NCBI RefSeq assembly: GCF_021729865.1
Contig: NZ_CP063400.1
Span: 186,001 to 250,000, forward strand
DNA length: 64,000 bases
Reading direction: 5' to 3'
Source: Hydrogenophaga sp. SL48
GTDB lineage: Bacteria > Pseudomonadota > Gammaproteobacteria > Burkholderiales > Burkholderiaceae_C
Shown: positions 45,422-54,105 of the stretch, piece after piece
How positions within the stretch are numbered: position 1 is the stretch's first letter
Layout of the letters: every line of letters starts with the position of its first letter
Program-made: the position numbers and the translations under genes
The notes under the pieces: model-generated
Seen by the model: the letters and a program-made list of their open reading frames with translations, nothing else
Told to the model about the DNA's origin: nothing
Databases searched by the model: none

Positions 45422-47563
45422 TCATTGCGACGGTGCCAGGGGCGCCAGCGGCGTGGCCTGAACGCCTGGGGCCGGGATCTCGGGCGCGCGCTCCGGCGGC
45501 ATCACCGGTCCGTTGTTGACCCTCAGCGCGCCGCTGGGGTCGGGCTGCGCCTCTTTCTGTATCGAACGCATCAGCTCGTAGCGGTCGAGCGAGAAGTTGC
45601 TGGTGGCGCGCGCGTCGCGCAGCACCACCGGGCGCAGGAACACCATGAGGTTGGTTTTCTTGCGGTTGCGGCTTTCGCTCTTGAACAGGTTGCCAAACAA
45701 GGGAATGTCGCCCAGGCCCGGGACCTTGGACTGGTTGCCCGCGTACTCATCCTGCAGCAGGCCGCCGAGCACGACGACAGCGCCGTCGTCCACCAGCACG
45801 GTCGATTCGATGGTGCGCTTGTTGGTGATCAGGCCGGTGGTCGAGTTCAGCGACGAGGCCTGCACGCTGCTGACCTCCTGGAAGATCACCATCTTGATGG
45901 TGCCGTTCTCGCTGATCTGAGGCTTCACGCGCAAGGTCAGGCCCACGTCCTTGCGTTCGATGGTCTGGAACGGATTGACCGAGCCGTTGGCCGAAGATCC
46001 GGTGCCGGTGTTGGTGAACTGGCCGGTGACGAAGGGCACGTTCTGGCCGATCACGATCTTGGCCTCTTCGTTGTCCAGCGTCAGCAGGTTGGGGGTGGAG
46101 AGGATGTTGCCGTCGCCGTTTTCCTGCAGGAAACGCGCGAGGAAGCCCAGCAGGTACACGCCGTTGCGCCGCGACGCCATGCCCAGGTTGAGGCCGGTGC
46201 CCGGCGCGGTGATGTCGGACACGCTGCCCTGCGCGATGGGCAGCAGGTTGGTCAGGATGTTGTTGCCGCCGGTGCCAAAGTTGGTGCCCAGCAGGCCCAC
46301 CGTGTTCTCGCCGAGGTTGCCCAGCGGGCCTTGCCACTGGATGCCGAACTCCGCCGCCTTGTCGGCGTTGACCTCGGCGATCAGGCTTTCCACGTACACC
46401 TGCGCGCGACGCGAGTCGAGCTGGTCGATCACGGCGCGCAGCTGGCGGTACTGCGGCTCGGGCGCGGTGATGATGAGGGCGTTGGTCGCCGGGTCGGCCT
46501 GGATCTGGCCGCCGGTCGAAGGTGCGGCGCTGCCGCTCACCGGCGCGGTGGCGGGGTTGGACGTGGTCGTGGTGGTGGCGGCCCCACTGGCGCTGCGCAC
46601 CGTGGTGCTGCCCGACGATCCGGCGCTCGCGCCACCGCCGCCTTCGCCGGCCATGGCCGCGCGCAGCGTGGTGGCGAGCGCGGTGGCGTCGGCGTTCTTC
46701 AGGTAGACGACGTGGATGTTGCCCGCCGCGTTGGTGGCGCTGGGGCGGTCCAGCTGGGCCACGAGCGAACGTGCCAGGGCCAGCCGCGCCGGGTTGGCCG
46801 CGCGCAGGATCAGGCTGTTGCTGCGCGGCTCGGCCACCAGCGTGGTCTTGTACGACGGATCGCCGGCCTGGCCGGGGGCGGCGCTCGAGCCCGCCGGTTC
46901 GATCAGGCGCAGCACCAGTGGCGCGAGATCGACGGCGATGGCGTGTTGCAGCGGAATGATCTCGACGTCGGTGGCGCCCGAGACGTCCAGCGCCGTGATG
47001 ATGCGGCCGATGCGCTGCAGGTTGTCGGCGTAGTCGGTGATGACCAGCGAGTTGTTGCCGGGGTTGACGTTGATGGTGTTGTTGGGCCCGATCAGGGGGC
47101 GCAGCACCGGCACCAGGTTGTTGGCCGACTCGTGGTTGAGCCGGAAGATCTGGGTCACGATCTGGTTGGACGACGCGAGTTGGCTCACCGGGCCGGCGTT
47201 CACCGGGTTGCCCTGGAGCTTGGCGTCGGCCTCGGGCACGATCTTGTAGATGCCGCCGGTGTCCACCAGCGTGAAGCCCTGCAGGCGCAGCGCGGCACCG
47301 AACTGGTTGAGCGCGACGGCGGGCGGCACCGGTTTGTCGGTCGCGAGGTTCATGGTGCCCTTGACACGTGGATCGACAACCACGTTGCGCCCGGTGATGG
47401 TGGCCATGGTGCGGGCCACGGCTTCGATCTCCGCGCCCACGAAATTGAGCACCACCGGCTCGGCGTTGCGCCGCTGCTGGGCCTGCGTCAGGGGCGCGGC
47501 CAGCGGGCCGAGCACGAGGCCCATGGCCAGTGCGAGCGCGGCGGGAGAGAAGGTCGGTTTCAT
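45422..47563 (-). CDS. gspD: Type II secretion outer-membrane secretin GspD
   Basis: 713 residues with a signal peptide (cleavage near TQA). N0-N3 domains appear as the VVVDPRVKGTM and V-x-I-x-P-L-Q-x-A repeats; a long Gly/Ser/Thr-rich stretch (about residues 305-355) sits in the N3 loop. The secretin core has VPFVTGQFTNTGTG and VGLTLRVKPQISENGTIKM, and GLLQDEYAGNQSKVPGLGDI near the C-terminus. Forms the outer-membrane pore. No GspS-type C-terminal pilotin domain is evident. Confidence 0.97.
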   Translation of the reverse strand: MKPTFSPAALALAMGLVLGPLAAPLTQAQQRRNAEPVVLNFVGAEIEAVARTMATITGRNVVVDPRVKGTMNLATDKPVPPAVALNQFGAALRLQGFTLVDTGGIYKIVPEADAKLQGNPVNAGPVSQLASSNQIVTQIFRLNHESANNLVPVLRPLIGPNNTINVNPGNNSLVITDYADNLQRIGRIITALDVSGATDVEIIPLQHAIAVDLAPLVLRLIEPAGSSAAPGQAGDPSYKTTLVAEPRSNSLILRAANPARLALARSLVAQLDRPSATNAAGNIHVVYLKNADATALATTLRAAMAGEGGGGASAGSSGSTTVRSASGAATTTTTSNPATAPVSGSAAPSTGGQIQADPATNALIITAPEPQYRQLRAVIDQLDSRRAQVYVESLIAEVNADKAAEFGIQWQGPLGNLGENTVGLLGTNFGTGGNNILTNLLPIAQGSVSDITAPGTGLNLGMASRRNGVYLLGFLARFLQENGDGNILSTPNLLTLDNEEAKIVIGQNVPFVTGQFTNTGTGSSANGSVNPFQTIERKDVGLTLRVKPQISENGTIKMVIFQEVSSVQASSLNSTTGLITNKRTIESTVLVDDGAVVVLGGLLQDEYAGNQSKVPGLGDIPLFGNLFKSESRNRKKTNLMVFLRPVVLRDARATSNFSLDRYELMRSIQKEAQPDPSGALRVNNGPVMPPERAPEIPAPGVQATPLAPLAPSQ

Positions 47564-47597
47564 GTTTTGATCCTATCGCGAAGTCCGGCGCGCAAAC

Positions 47598-48389
47598 TTA
47601 TCCGAACGTAAGCAGCGAGCGCACGCCTTCGCGCCGCCCGATGATGCTGAGCAGGTTGGCCAGCGCGGTCTCGTTGCCGGGCGCGGCCTGCGCGTCGCCG
47701 CGAAAGCGCAGCCGGCCACCCACCCACTGGCCGTTGCCTTGAAGTTGCAGGCCGCCGCTGAGCGTGGTGAGCGCGAGGGTGGCCTGGTCGCCTTCGGGTC
47801 TGGCCCGCAGTTCGACGCGGTAGCTGCCCAGCGGGCGCAGCGTGGACACGCGGGTGGCGAGGTCGCGCGCTTCGATCACGAGCAGCCCTTTCAGTTGAGG
47901 GCGCCCGCTGTGCCAGGCCACCGTGAAGCCGGGCGACTGGAACAGCAACTGGCCGTCCAGGCGCAGGGTGTTCCAGGGTGTGCCCAGCCCGACCAGCAAC
48001 GCGGCGGGCCAGCGGCTGCTGAAGGCGGAGAACACCAGGTCGGCGTTGCCCAGGCCCGGGCGCACCGTGATGCCGATGGGTTGCTCGGTGCAGCAGGGTG
48101 AACTCAGTCGGGCCTTCAAGACCGGCCCTTGTTGCCAGCCCGGCATCAGCGTCCAGCGCACGCCTTGCGGCAGCGCGGTCTGGCCCCGGCTGCCCTCGCC
48201 GCCGCTGAGCAGCAGGTCGCCCCGACCGTTCCACACCGTGCCTCGGGCATTGACCAGTTGCACCCGGCCGCCGGTGGCGCTGTCCAGCGTCGTGCCCAGC
48301 CAGCGCGCGGGCGCAAAGACCAGCAAAGCGATCAGCAGACCCAGGCCAGCGCCCAGCCAGGCCCAGCGGACGGTGTGGGGGTGTGCCAT
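47598..48389 (-). CDS. gspN: Type II secretion protein GspN
   Basis: 263 residues from the ATG at 48389, which overlaps the gspM stop. A single N-terminal membrane anchor (WLGAGLGLLIALLVFAPARWL) is followed by a periplasmic domain with GTVWNGRGDLLL (about 49-60), typical of GspN. Its role is non-essential in many systems. GspN between gspM and gspD is the usual order in betaproteobacteria. Confidence 0.85.
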   Translation of the reverse strand: MAHPHTVRWAWLGAGLGLLIALLVFAPARWLGTTLDSATGGRVQLVNARGTVWNGRGDLLLSGGEGSRGQTALPQGVRWTLMPGWQQGPVLKARLSSPCCTEQPIGITVRPGLGNADLVFSAFSSRWPAALLVGLGTPWNTLRLDGQLLFQSPGFTVAWHSGRPQLKGLLVIEARDLATRVSTLRPLGSYRVELRARPEGDQATLALTTLSGGLQLQGNGQWVGGRLRFRGDAQAAPGNETALANLLSIIGRREGVRSLLTFG

Positions 48390-48931
48390 CAGTTGCCGGT
48401 TCCCAGACCGGGGCCGGCCAGCACGATCTGGCCCGTCCAGCCGTCGGGGTTGCCGCCGCGCTGCATCTGCGCCTGCACCGGCAGCAGCCGGGCGTTGACG
48501 CGCACCTGGTGGAGCCACTGCGCCAGGGCGCGCGGGGGTGTGCTGCGCAGGGTCACCGTGGCACGGTCGCCCTGCAGCGCCATCTGCGCGCTGGCACCGA
48601 GCGCGCGGGTCGCGTCTTCGAGTGCGCGCAAAGCCGCGTCGCGGCCGGGCGGCGGGGTGGCGTTCTGCTTGCGCAGCACCTCGGCGCTGGCGGCCAGGTT
48701 TTGCATCTGGCTCAGTGCCTGGTCGAGCTGGGCCTGCTTCGCAGGGGCTTGCTGCAAGGTCTTGAGCGCGGGCGCCAGGCCCACCCACCACAAGAGACCC
48801 AGCCCCACGACCCAGGCGGCGATGTGCACCGCGCGTTGCTCGCGGGGCGACATGGCCTGCAGCGTGGTGCCGAGGCGCTGACTGAGGCGGGTCAGGGCGG
48901 AGGCTTTCTGGGTTGGATCGGGTGCGGCCAT
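48389..48931 (-). CDS. gspM: Type II secretion protein GspM
   Basis: 180 residues. Membrane anchor VHIAAWVVGLGLLWWVGLAP (about 35-54) is followed by a coiled-coil (LKTLQQAPAKQAQLDQALSQ) and a ferredoxin-like periplasmic domain. GspM partners GspL in the inner-membrane platform. It overlaps gspL by one base and gspN by one base. Confidence 0.88.
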   Translation of the reverse strand: MAAPDPTQKASALTRLSQRLGTTLQAMSPREQRAVHIAAWVVGLGLLWWVGLAPALKTLQQAPAKQAQLDQALSQMQNLAASAEVLRKQNATPPPGRDAALRALEDATRALGASAQMALQGDRATVTLRSTPPRALAQWLHQVRVNARLLPVQAQMQRGGNPDGWTGQIVLAGPGLGTGN

Positions 48932-50247
48932 CAGGGGGCTTTCGGTCGGATGCGCAGCGAGCCGCCTTCGACGCTGGCCGCCCAGCCGCGTTCGTTGAGC
49001 GCTTGCTGCAGAGACTGGAGTTGGGGCTCGGGGACGTTCCAGGCGCCCAGCCGGGCATCACCGGCGGAGAAGTCGAGTGCGGTGGGCGCGGCGTTGGGCG
49101 CGGCCGCCGCGATCGCCGCCAGCATGGCCTCCAGATCGCTGGTGGAGAGGGTGCCGCTGGCCTGCTGCAGGCGGGCGAGCCCGCGCCGCATCTGCAGTGG
49201 TGCGTCCATCACCAGGTTTTCACCGGGGAAGGTCTCTCGCAGGGCCTGTGTCATGGCGGCTTGCTTGGCGGCCATGGCACTGCGCTCCATCCAGGCCATG
49301 GCGTTGAGGCCGCCCATCAGCGACAGCAGCAGTGCCGCGAGCCCCCAGCGCGCGGGACGCCAGGCCGGGGCGCTGCGGAACTGGCGCAGCGACTGGCGCA
49401 GGCGCTGGTTGCGGCGTGCGCCGCTGGAGAGGCTGAGATCGAACTGCGCCAGGTTCCAGTCGGACTGGGCGCAGCGCAGCAACCAGGCCGGCGGGGGCAT
49501 CAGGTCGAAGCGCTGGTTGCACGCCTGTTCGGCCAGCGCGGTGATCGAGGGGTCGGCCAACCAGCGTGTGGTGGCCGGATCGGAGGCGGTCGGCAGGTGA
49601 CCGTGGGTGTTGCTGGCCGCGGGTCCGAGGTCCCCGAAGGTTGAATCGCCGAAGGTGCTGGATGGGCCGAACGTGCTGGTGCTGCTTTCACGCAGCGGGA
49701 CGCTGCGCACGCCCAGCGGGTTGGCCGTGGACAGCCAGACGCCGTCGCCTTCGTCGTGGGCCCAGTGCACGGTTTCGCTGCGGTCGCCGCCTGCCGCCGA
49801 GGTGGGCCAGAGGGAGGGCACGATGCGCGACACCGGGCGACCCGCTGCCTCAAGCACCTGCAACCAGGACTTCAGCCAGGCCTTGTGACAGGCCGCCACC
49901 CAGAGCGTCTGCCCGGGACGGCTGCCCGGCTCCAGCGCAAAGTGCAGGTCGGACGGGTCGTTCAGCAGCCGGTCCTCCAGCACGCCGTCCAGCGCGGCCC
50001 TCAGCCGCGCCGCAGCCACTTTGGGCAGCGTCACACGGTGCCAGGACACGGTGCGCGGCGGCAGCACCAGCACCACATCGTCGTCCGCCGGCAACAGGGC
50101 GGCGGCGCAACTCCCGTGGTCGCCCTGCTGCTGGCCGTTGGGCGAGCGGACCCAGTCCAGCACCGAGGTCGGGCTGGCGGCGGCGGTGGTGAATTCGGTC
50201 GGGGTGAGGATCAGCACGTCGGGAAGCGGCGGCAGCGCGCGGGGCAC
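48931..50247 (-). CDS. gspL: Type II secretion protein GspL
   Basis: 438 residues. Cytoplasmic actin-like N-terminal part, a membrane helix (WGLAALLLSLMGGLNAMAW, about 311-329) and a periplasmic ferredoxin-like tail. The cytoplasmic part binds GspE. A short repeated motif (S-T-F-G three times, about residues 185-203) sits in a linker and looks like small in-frame repeat expansion. Order L-M-N is standard. Confidence 0.87.
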   Translation of the reverse strand: MPRALPPLPDVLILTPTEFTTAAASPTSVLDWVRSPNGQQQGDHGSCAAALLPADDDVVLVLPPRTVSWHRVTLPKVAAARLRAALDGVLEDRLLNDPSDLHFALEPGSRPGQTLWVAACHKAWLKSWLQVLEAAGRPVSRIVPSLWPTSAAGGDRSETVHWAHDEGDGVWLSTANPLGVRSVPLRESSTSTFGPSSTFGDSTFGDLGPAASNTHGHLPTASDPATTRWLADPSITALAEQACNQRFDLMPPPAWLLRCAQSDWNLAQFDLSLSSGARRNQRLRQSLRQFRSAPAWRPARWGLAALLLSLMGGLNAMAWMERSAMAAKQAAMTQALRETFPGENLVMDAPLQMRRGLARLQQASGTLSTSDLEAMLAAIAAAAPNAAPTALDFSAGDARLGAWNVPEPQLQSLQQALNERGWAASVEGGSLRIRPKAP

Positions 50248-50302
50248 GCTGGACAGCCTTTCATTCTAGTGAGATACCACCCGGCGGGCGAATCGCGCCG
50301 GG

Positions 50303-51400
50303 TCAAGGTGCTGCCACCCGTTCGCGCCACTGCACCAGGGTGGTCATGCCGTTGCGCTGGATCAGCGAGTGCTCTTCGATCAGGGTGTCGTCCAGGCGCA
50401 GCCGCACACGCGCCTCGAAGAACCGGCTGCGCACGTCGTGATGGGCAACGGTCACCGTTTCGGTGGTGGCGCCCGGGATGCGGGCCACGGCGTCTTCCAG
50501 CTTCGTGAACGGGTTGCTGGCGCGGCTGGTGAGCACCTGCTGGGCCATCGCCAGGTCCAGACCCGGCACGCTCGCGCTCAGGGCCTCGGCGCTCGCGGTG
50601 TTGAGGTTGAGCCGGGTGCTCTCGGGCAGGACCGTGACGTGTTTCTCCAGGGCCGTGAGGCTGGCCTGGCTCAGGCCCAGCCAGCTCAACTGGGCGTAGC
50701 GCTTCGGCACCAGGGGGGAGGAGGACGGTTTGGGATCGTCGAGCGCACGTTCGGTGGTGCGCAGCAGGTTGGCGGCCGCAGCGGTCAGCTCGGCGGGTGG
50801 CAGGTCGAGCAGCTCGTACAGCCGGGTGAACGTGGCCACATCCGGCGCCGACAACTCCGCCTTGGCCTGCGGTCCGGTGCCGGTGATCCTGATCAGGTTG
50901 CGGAAGTTCAGGCGCGACTGCTGGTCGATCATTTCGCCCGACAGAAAGGCCGGCATCAGTTCTTCGGCGCTGTTGTTCTTGTCGGCCGCCAGAAAGCTGG
51001 AGAGGCGGGCTTCTTCCAGGGGCGTCGCCCAGGGTTCGCCCAGGTGGTCGGCTGCGCCGGTGTTCTGGTTGCTGCGCGCGTCTTCACGCAGGATCAGGCG
51101 CGCCCAGTCCAGCGCACCGACAAGGATCCAGCTCGCCTGCAGGCGCTGCCGTTCGGCCGCTTCCACCTCGGCCGAACGCCATTGCTGCCACAGCGCCGCC
51201 GAGGCCAGCGTGGCCACGAGCGCGACGGTGAGCATGGCGAGGAGGAGGGCTGCGCCCTGTTGACGCCCCCCCGCGCCGCTGCGCGTCGCCCCCCCAGGGG
51301 GGCGGCACTGGCCGTCCGGCAAAGCCGGCCCGGCGGTGCCCTGGAGGGCCTTCCCCTCGTTCGTGGGGCCTATGCGCTTGGCGCTCTTTTGGGGGCTCAT
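50303..51400 (-). CDS. gspK: Type II secretion minor pseudopilin GspK with repeat-derived leader
   Basis: 365 residues. The prepilin segment reads QQG then AALLLAMLTVALVATL, with cleavage after G49; GspK characteristically has small residues there and a large alpha domain (LNLNTASAEALSASVPGLDL, the SAM-like helix-hairpin region). The 49-residue pre-leader is far longer than the usual 6-20 residues, and most of it (about residues 20-47) is encoded by a copy of the GC-rich repeat (51262-51345). GspK caps the pseudopilus tip with GspI and GspJ. Confidence 0.88.
   Translation of the reverse strand: MSPQKSAKRIGPTNEGKALQGTAGPALPDGQCRPPGGATRSGAGGRQQGAALLLAMLTVALVATLASAALWQQWRSAEVEAAERQRLQASWILVGALDWARLILREDARSNQNTGAADHLGEPWATPLEEARLSSFLAADKNNSAEELMPAFLSGEMIDQQSRLNFRNLIRITGTGPQAKAELSAPDVATFTRLYELLDLPPAELTAAAANLLRTTERALDDPKPSSSPLVPKRYAQLSWLGLSQASLTALEKHVTVLPESTRLNLNTASAEALSASVPGLDLAMAQQVLTSRASNPFTKLEDAVARIPGATTETVTVAHHDVRSRFFEARVRLRLDDTLIEEHSLIQRNGMTTLVQWRERVAAP
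51262..51345. repeat. GC-rich palindromic repeat inside the gspK leader
   Basis: Reads CGCCCCCCCGCGCCGCTGCG, then CCCCCCCAGGGGGG and GTCCGGCAAAGCCGGCC on the plus strand. It is in inverted orientation to the copy at 51455-51540 and encodes most of the GspK pre-leader. Confidence 0.7.
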
Positions 51401-51454
51401 GCCGCAAACCCCTCGGCGTCAATCGATCCGCAGCGCGCGAAGTTACTCAGCCCA

Positions 51455-51540
51455 AGGGCACCGCCGGGCCGGCTTTGCCGGACGGCCAGTGCCGTCCCCC
51501 TTGAGGGGGGTGACGCGAAGCGGCGCGGGGGGTGCTTCAT
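51455..51540. repeat. GC-rich palindromic repeat between gspJ and gspK
   Basis: Carries GGGCCGGCTTTGCCGGACGG, CCCCCTTGAGGGGGGTGACG and GCGGCGCGGGGGG. Occupies most of the 144-base gap between the gspJ stop and the gspK start and forms an inverted pair with 51262-51345. Confidence 0.7.
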
Positions 51541-51544
51541 GTCC

Positions 51545-52486
51545 TCATGTCCTTCCGGCCTGCAGCGTCGGGCGCACCCAGTCGCGCACCAGGATGCCCG
51601 AGAGTCCCTGCCCGGGGGTGAGGGTGAGGACCAGGCGCACGCCATTGGGGATGCTGCCCTCCGAGACGGTCAACACGCCCGCGCTTTCATTGCCGACCGA
51701 GGACAGCGAATTGCCCCAGGTTTCACCCCGGTGGTAGAAGAGTTGCCACTGGTCGATGCCCGCGAGCGCCACGGCGCTGTCGCGGCCGTCCGCAGCGCCC
51801 GACGCGGCCCACTCGGCCGCCCGTTGCCACGCCTCGGCCAGTTCGTTGCGGCGCTGCACCGGGGCCGATTGCCAGCGCATCCATTGCGCGCCGGGCGCGT
51901 CGGCGCGGCCCAGACGGCTCCACGCGACCACGCGCACGCCCGCGCTGTTCAGGCCGTTGTCCCCGCTGTCTCTGCGGGTCATGCGCAGCAGCTTGCCGTC
52001 GAATTGCAGGGGATTGAGCTCGTCGGTGTTGACCACCGCGTCGAGGTCCGCGTGCCATTGCCCCAGCGCCGCCTGCAGGCGCAGCAGCTCGTCGGCACGC
52101 TGCTGGGTCAGGGTCTGGGTGCGGTTCATGCCATCGATGGAGCGCCAGCTGAGGATGGCCAGCATGGACATCACCGCCAGCGCCACCAGCAATTCGATCA
52201 GCGTGAACCCCGCCTGGTGGCGGCAGCGTTGCCAGAAGCCGCGTTTCGCCGTCGGGCAGCCCCAAGGCGAAACAGCCCCCTCGGGGGGCAGTGACCCGCG
52301 AAGCGGCGGAGCGTGGGGGCCTCGATCTGCCGTCGGGCCGCCCCAAGGCGAAACAGCCCCCTCGGGGGGCAGTGACCCGCGCAGCGGCGGAGCGTGGGGG
52401 CCTCGATCTGCCGTAGGGCCGCCCCAAGGCGAAACAGCCCCCTCGGGGGGCAACGACCCGCGCAGCGGCGGAGCGTGGGGGCCCAT
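51545..52486 (-). CDS. gspJ: Type II secretion minor pseudopilin GspJ with 93-residue repetitive pre-leader
   Basis: The ATG at 52486 overlaps the gspI stop (TGATG) and opens a 313-residue frame. The prepilin cleavage site is G93 before FTLIELLVALAVMSMLAILS, followed by a normal GspJ domain. Residues 2-82 are three 27-residue units (each beginning [15 protein letters not shown]), encoded by three near-identical 81-base tandem repeats. Between the ATG and the cleavage site the only other possible initiator is one TTG in the first unit, so translation through the repeats seems required. GspJ forms the pseudopilus tip with GspI and GspK. Confidence 0.88.
   Translation of the reverse strand: MGPHAPPLRGSLPPEGAVSPWGGPTADRGPHAPPLRGSLPPEGAVSPWGGPTADRGPHAPPLRGSLPPEGAVSPWGCPTAKRGFWQRCRHQAGFTLIELLVALAVMSMLAILSWRSIDGMNRTQTLTQQRADELLRLQAALGQWHADLDAVVNTDELNPLQFDGKLLRMTRRDSGDNGLNSAGVRVVAWSRLGRADAPGAQWMRWQSAPVQRRNELAEAWQRAAEWAASGAADGRDSAVALAGIDQWQLFYHRGETWGNSLSSVGNESAGVLTVSEGSIPNGVRLVLTLTPGQGLSGILVRDWVRPTLQAGRT
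52241..52483. repeat. Threefold 81-base tandem repeat within gspJ
   Basis: Units 52403-52483, 52322-52402 and 52241-52321; the first two differ at only three positions. Each holds a palindromic CCCCCCGAGGGGG core and GCTCCGCCGC. As 81 is divisible by three and no stop is created, the gspJ frame stays open. Confidence 0.92.
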
Positions 52487-52863
52487 CAATACCGCCCCAT
52501 GATGGTGGATAGGCTCAAGAGCCGCACGTCCACCCCCTCGACCCTCGATTCGACCAGCGCGTCCACGCGGCGGAAATTGGGGTTGGGTGTGGGCACCACG
52601 GACAGCGTCACCTGCAAGGTGCGCCCGGCCTGCTGGCACTCGCTGGTGCTGTCGCCAACGCCGGGCAGCTGGCGTGTCAGCCGCAGCCGGATCAGCTCGT
52701 TTTCGGCGCACAGCTGGGCCAGCCACTGGTCGCTCTGGCGCGCCGCCGCGCGGGTGAGGGCGCCGGTGGCCTGGGAGCCGGCGGCGAGTGCCACGGCCAC
52801 CACCGCCAGCGCCACCAGGATTTCAATCAGCGTGAAGCCGCGTGAGCCCGGGCGCTGGGTCAT
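52486..52863 (-). CDS. gspI: Type II secretion minor pseudopilin GspI
   Basis: 125 residues. Short leader MTQRPGSRG, then FTLIEILVALAVVAVALAAG with Glu5 after cleavage. C-terminal GspI domain with CAENELIRLRL. Start overlaps the gspH stop by four bases. Initiates tip-complex assembly with J and K. Confidence 0.93.
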   Translation of the reverse strand: MTQRPGSRGFTLIEILVALAVVAVALAAGSQATGALTRAAARQSDQWLAQLCAENELIRLRLTRQLPGVGDSTSECQQAGRTLQVTLSVVPTPNPNFRRVDALVESRVEGVDVRLLSLSTIMGRY

Positions 52864-53333
52864 GGCGTGAGGGGCGCCGCGACGACCGCAAAGGGCGCGA
52901 GGCCATCGGTGGCGAGGGTCAGTCGCCGGTCGCCTTGAATGAGTTCCAGGCGCTGCGCAGCGATCAAGGGTTCGGGTCCGAGCACCAGCCCGTCGGCGCC
53001 GGGCGGCTGGGTCACGCGCGCTCGGGTTTCGGTGTTCAGCCAGGTGCGCGGCCGGGCCAGCGAGTCACGCGCCTCGGCGCGGGTGCTGATGCCCTGAAAT
53101 TCGAAACCCTCATCGTTGGCGAGCCAGCGCACCGGCACACCGCTGCTGCGCGACTGCGCCCGCCCCGACTCCAGCAGCGCGGCCAGGCGAATCGCCTCGC
53201 TCTCCAGCTCCTTGGCGCCGGTGTCCCGCAGCGAAAGGCTCACCCCCGCCGTCGCCAGCGCCACGATGGACACGACCACCAGCAGCTCCAGCAAGGTGAA
53301 GCCCTGGTCAGCACGCAAGGGATTCATAACCAT
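52860..53333 (-). CDS. gspH: Type II secretion minor pseudopilin GspH
   Basis: 157 residues. Two possible ATG starts, 53333 and 53327, two codons apart; neither has a strong ribosome site. The leader ends in DQG, then FTLLELLVVVSIVALATAGV. GspH body with RLAALLESGRAQSRSSGVPV, the usual family segment. Links the tip complex to the GspG shaft. Confidence 0.92.
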   Translation of the reverse strand: MVMNPLRADQGFTLLELLVVVSIVALATAGVSLSLRDTGAKELESEAIRLAALLESGRAQSRSSGVPVRWLANDEGFEFQGISTRAEARDSLARPRTWLNTETRARVTQPPGADGLVLGPEPLIAAQRLELIQGDRRLTLATDGLAPFAVVAAPLTP

Positions 53334-53387
53334 TCACGATAACCAGACCAGCCGACGGCGCGACGTCAATCAACCCAGCAGATGCCG

Positions 53388-53520
53388 ACGATCCGGCTTT
53401 GCCGGTCAAAGGGCATCGTCCCCCTTGGGGGATGCCGCGCAGCGGCGCAGGGGGGCAGCGCGTCCCCGGTCGAAGGGCGCCGTCCCCCCGGGGGGACGCC
53501 GCGCAGCGGCGCAGGGGGGA
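53388..53520. repeat. Two GC-rich palindromic repeat units between gspG and gspH
   Basis: Two units of about 65 bases (near 53388-53455 and 53456-53520), each containing GCGCAGCGGCGCAGGGGG preceded by a CCCC(C)-GGGG palindrome; the first also holds CCGGCTTTGCCGG. They lie in the 192-base gap between gspG and gspH. Confidence 0.75.
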
Positions 53521-53525
53521 GCCAG

Positions 53526-53996
53526 TCACTGCCAGCTGCCCACGTCGGCGTCCTTGCCCTCGCCGCCGGGTTGGCCGTCCGCGCCCAGTGACAGCACATC
53601 GACTTCGGCGTGCAGACCCGGGTTCAGGTACTGGTAGGGGCGGCTCCAGGGGTCGGCCGGCAGCTTTTCCAGATAGGGCCGCCAGTTCGGCGGCACCGGT
53701 GCCGCCGTGGGCTTGGCCACCAGAGCGGTCAGGCCCTGTTCGCCGCTGGGGTAGCGCTGGTTGTCCAGGCGGTACAGCTTGAGCGCCTGCATCAGGTTGT
53801 TGACGTCGGTTCTCGCGGCGGTCACGCGCGCGTCATCGGCGCGGTCCAGCACGTTGGGCACGATCAGCGCGGCCAGCACGCCGATGATCACCAGAACGAC
53901 CATCAGCTCGATCAGCGTGAAGCCGCGCTGGAGGCGCTGGCGCAAACGGACGGTGGAGGAAGGGTTGGATGCCGTGGTGGCAGTGAGGAGGTTCAA
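53526..53996 (-). CDS. gspG: Type II secretion major pseudopilin GspG
   Basis: About 156 residues if started at the TTG at 53996, which has GGGAG six bases upstream; the ATG at 54083 would give an implausible 54-residue leader crowding the gspC promoter. Leader ends in QRG, then FTLIELMVVLVIIGVLAALI and VPNVLDRADDARVTAARTDV. Standard GspG body: YRLDNQRYPSGEQGL, W-R-P-Y-L-E-K-L-P-x-D-P-W, and the calcium-site C-terminus SLGADGQPGGEGKDADVGSW. Main shaft subunit. Confidence 0.93.
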   Translation of the reverse strand: MNLLTATTASNPSSTVRLRQRLQRGFTLIELMVVLVIIGVLAALIVPNVLDRADDARVTAARTDVNNLMQALKLYRLDNQRYPSGEQGLTALVAKPTAAPVPPNWRPYLEKLPADPWSRPYQYLNPGLHAEVDVLSLGADGQPGGEGKDADVGSWQ

Positions 53997-54105
53997 ATCG
54001 GGCTCCCGGAAACACGTTGGACAGGCCAGGGTGGCACTGTGGTCAGACGGACGGAAGACCTGCGACGCAGGGTGAACCGCCAAGACGGTGGATCATAATG
54101 CGCCC

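Noticed and set aside
52241..52483. Possible CRISPR array
   Set aside because: The three 81-base units are contiguous near-identical copies without distinct spacers, and no cas genes are present.
51545..52486. gspJ disrupted by a repeat insertion (pseudogene)
   Set aside because: The frame is intact from an ATG coupled to gspI through the complete GspJ domain; repeats are multiples of three bases.
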